NCBI GenBank assembly: GCA_031260845.1
Contig: JAISKR010000188.1
Coordinates: 1-7,978 of the forward strand
Source: Bacteroidales bacterium
Lineage (GTDB): Bacteria; Bacteroidota; Bacteroidia; Bacteroidales; UBA4181
Length of the DNA: 7,978 bases
Direction of reading: 5' to 3'
Notes under the pieces: generated by a model
Databases searched by the model: none
Told to the model about the DNA's origin: nothing
Seen by the model: only the letters and a program-made list of their open reading frames with translations
Shown: positions 6,841-7,978 of the stretch, one piece after another
Layout: every line of letters starts with the position of its first letter
Numbering within the stretch: position 1 is the first letter of the stretch
Program-made: the position numbers and the translations under genes

Positions 6841-7006
6841 GGTTTAAGATTTGATTTTTATTTTTCCACCAATAAGATGAATAAAGTTTGGCTTATAGAG
6901 GTCATTGCCGGCTACTAAGGATAAAAATATGGCGAATAACGCAATATAACCTTATTACCTTATTTTGGTGGATTATTTTTGGTGATTCCTTCCTTCAAAG
7001 AGGGTA
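6841..7006. other. 166-bp A/T-rich gap between the small Cys-rich gene and cusC
   Basis: No open frame or RNA gene is recognisable here. On the plus strand it contains TTTTGGTGGATTATTTTTGGTG (6964-6985) with two partial GGTG repeats, and CCACCAATAA at 6867-6876 as a loose inverted match about 100 bp away. I find no convincing Bacteroidota -33/-7 promoter pair on the minus strand and no strong terminator hairpin. The channel operon may therefore be transcribed from the promoter ahead of the small gene, or from an unrecognised start here. Confidence 0.5.
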
Positions 7007-7435
7007 TCAAATCCTAAAAATGCAGAACTGCGTGAGGCGGTCTGCTTGTGGCGGTACGGTGCGGTAATCCGGTGGAAAAATGTGCCGAACGGCGAAAGAA
7101 TCACTGTCCGTATCGGGCAGCATAAACGCCGGAAGCAGGCAGGAAATGCAGGAAGCGAGCGGTACAATGTCCGTGGCGGCGTCTTGTGTTTGAAAAGTGT
7201 CAGTATGTATGTCAATTTGATAGTTGGCGCAACAAGTCTTTTGGAACAATATCCCTTGGGATGTGCCGGCTTCGTTCCTGCCATCGGTTGTTTCCGCGTT
7301 TTTGCAGCAGGAAGGTACATTTTTCCCCAAATGAACGGAATGCAACGTTCCTCCACAGAAATGCAAAGCCAGCGTCGGCTGCGCGGAAGCCGCCAGCATC
7401 AACAAAAGCAGAAATATGGATACAATACGTTTCAT
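7007..7435 (-). CDS. Small secreted Cys-rich protein, HYC_CC_PP type, probably copper-linked
   Basis: The predicted protein is 142 aa. A strong signal peptide (KRIVSIFLLLLMLAASA, cleavage near residues 18-24) sends it to the periplasm or envelope. The mature part carries, in order, HFCGG (His25, Cys27), CC at 43-44, CC at 68-69, CISC at 96-99 and two proline pairs, FPPDY and VPP, near 120-129. This His-Phe/Tyr-Cys, Cys-Cys, Pro-Pro order is that of the Bacteroidota HYC_CC_PP family, whose biochemical role is, to my knowledge, not established. Position just ahead of a Cu/Ag efflux operon on the same strand, and many Cys plus His, suggest periplasmic copper binding or sensing; that is inference. 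The ATG at 7433-7435 is chosen because the signal peptide follows directly; its leader is very short if the putative promoter is right. Confidence 0.82.
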   Translation of the reverse strand: MKRIVSIFLLLLMLAASAQPTLALHFCGGTLHSVHLGKNVPSCCKNAETTDGRNEAGTSQGILFQKTCCANYQIDIHTDTFQTQDAATDIVPLASCISCLLPAFMLPDTDSDSFAVRHIFPPDYRTVPPQADRLTQFCIFRI

Positions 7436-7543
7436 AATGCAAAGAAACGTATTATTTTTGAATAATAATGCAAAAAAATGTTAAAAATTTTTGAACCGTG
7501 CATTTTAATGTCAGGATTAAATCTGCGTACTGAAAAATCATCA
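7436..7543. other. 108-bp A/T-rich gap between sufS and the small Cys-rich gene
   Basis: No gene is seen. The gap contains the putative promoter at 7444-7474 and, next to it, an A/T-only core AAAAATTTTT (7483-7492) inside a weak hairpin followed on the minus strand by seven T residues. This could slow transcription leaving sufS, but it is too A/T-rich to call as a terminator. Confidence 0.5.
7444..7474 (-). promoter_or_regulatory. Possible Bacteroidota promoter with a palindrome in the spacer
   Basis: On the minus strand TTTG (plus 7471-7474) is followed after 19 bp by TACGTTTC (plus 7444-7451), one mismatch from the Bacteroidota -7 consensus TAnnTTTG. The spacer holds a perfect 7-bp inverted repeat, TATTATT-TTTG-AATAATA (7450-7467), which could be an operator. 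The start codon of the small Cys-rich gene is only 8 bp beyond the -7 box, implying an almost leaderless message, which weakens the call. The whole stretch is A/T-rich, so chance matches are easy. Confidence 0.3.
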
Positions 7544-7978
7544 TCAAGATTCTGCCACTATTTTCCGTACCGCAGCAAACAGCCGGTCTATCTCTTCTTT
7601 GGTGTTGTAGAACGCGAACGAGGGGCGAATGGTGGCTTCCAATCCCATACGGCGCAATGCCGGTTGGGCGCAATGGTGTCCTGCGCGAACTGCTATCCCT
7701 TCTTTGTCCAACAACTGTCCCACTTCGGGCGTCGGTATGTTGTCTATGATGAACGAAACCACGCTCACCCGTTCCTTCGGGTCGCCGATGATGCGCACGC
7801 CTTTGATTTTCGCTAATCCGGCGCGGGCATATTCCGTCAGTTCATGTTCGTATTTTTCAATGCGGTGGATGCCGGTACGTTTTACGTAATCAAGCGCAAC
7901 GCCTAATCCGGCTGCGTCGGCTACATTTGGCGTACCTGCCTCAAAACGTGCAGGCAGAACGTTGAAGCGCGTTTCCTC
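7544..7978 (-). CDS. sufS: SufS cysteine desulfurase, C-terminal part (5' end beyond the window)
   Basis: This is a PLP-dependent cysteine desulfurase that supplies sulfur, as a persulfide on its active-site Cys, for SUF iron-sulfur cluster assembly in the cytoplasm. The window holds the last 144 codons; the frame is open to the window edge at 7978 and ends at TGA 7544-7546. The GTG at 7796-7798 is internal, not a start. The SufS marks are RFEAGTPNVADAAGLG near the start of the visible part and VRAGHHCAQP, whose Cys (codon 7670-7672) is the catalytic residue. The C-terminus (PSFAFYNTKEEIDRLFAAV) also fits the group II (SufS/CsdA) type. No SufE or SufU follows it downstream. It probably belongs to a suf operon outside the window, separate from the copper genes. 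Confidence 0.93.
   Translation of the reverse strand, partial: EETRFNVLPARFEAGTPNVADAAGLGVALDYVKRTGIHRIEKYEHELTEYARAGLAKIKGVRIIGDPKERVSVVSFIIDNIPTPEVGQLLDKEGIAVRAGHHCAQPALRRMGLEATIRPSFAFYNTKEEIDRLFAAVRKIVAES

Noticed and set aside
6973..7356. A 127-codon minus-strand frame overlapping the small Cys-rich gene
   Set aside because: It is another frame of the same DNA, has no signal peptide or motif, while the 142-aa frame has a clear signal peptide and the HFCGG/CC/PP pattern.
7480..7496. Possible intrinsic terminator after sufS (GTTCAAAAATTTTTAAC then seven T on the minus strand)
   Set aside because: The stem is almost all A/T with a mismatch and nearly no loop, so it would be unstable; the T-run also overlaps the candidate -33 box.

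Overview
The window reads as part of a Bacteroidota (Bacteroidetes) chromosome of roughly balanced base composition. Four things suggest this: the long CusA variant with extra hydrophobic segments, a CusB-type adaptor with metal-binding domains at both ends, a small HYC_CC_PP-type protein beside them, and A/T-rich leaders without clear Shine-Dalgarno sequences. The sequence does not allow a genus call. All recognisable genes are on the minus strand, so transcription runs from high to low coordinates.

Layout in transcription order: the 3' end of sufS (cysteine desulfurase, cut by the window edge, 7544-7978); a 108-bp A/T-rich gap with a possible promoter; a small secreted Cys-rich protein of the HYC_CC_PP type (7007-7435); a 166-bp gap; then a tight copper/silver efflux operon. 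The operon consists of a TolC/CusC-like outer-membrane channel (5374-6840), a CusB-like periplasmic adaptor (3818-5341) and a CusA-like RND pump (89-3793), with only 32 and 24 bp between genes. The last 88 bp (1-88) are repeats and low-complexity purine-rich DNA without a gene. No regulator, CopA ATPase or CopZ chaperone gene is visible.

Together the three efflux genes would build a tripartite pump moving Cu(I)/Ag(I) from periplasm or membrane to the outside. The adaptor carries an N-terminal CSMHP/CPLC metal-binding domain and a C-terminal HMA domain, and the outer-membrane channel carries two Met-rich loops.

The unusual content lies inside these genes. cusA has an in-frame TAA at codon 157, where a conserved Glu is expected; the frame is otherwise intact over 1,234 codons. 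cusA also carries in-frame G/C-rich palindromic (REP-like) insertions at two places, each translated. The channel gene contains six tandem 8-bp units inside its first Met-rich loop. Because 8 is not a multiple of 3, unit gain or loss would switch the gene off. I see no wholly new system here: it is a known type of copper efflux operon with signs of repeat invasion and possible decay or phase switching.
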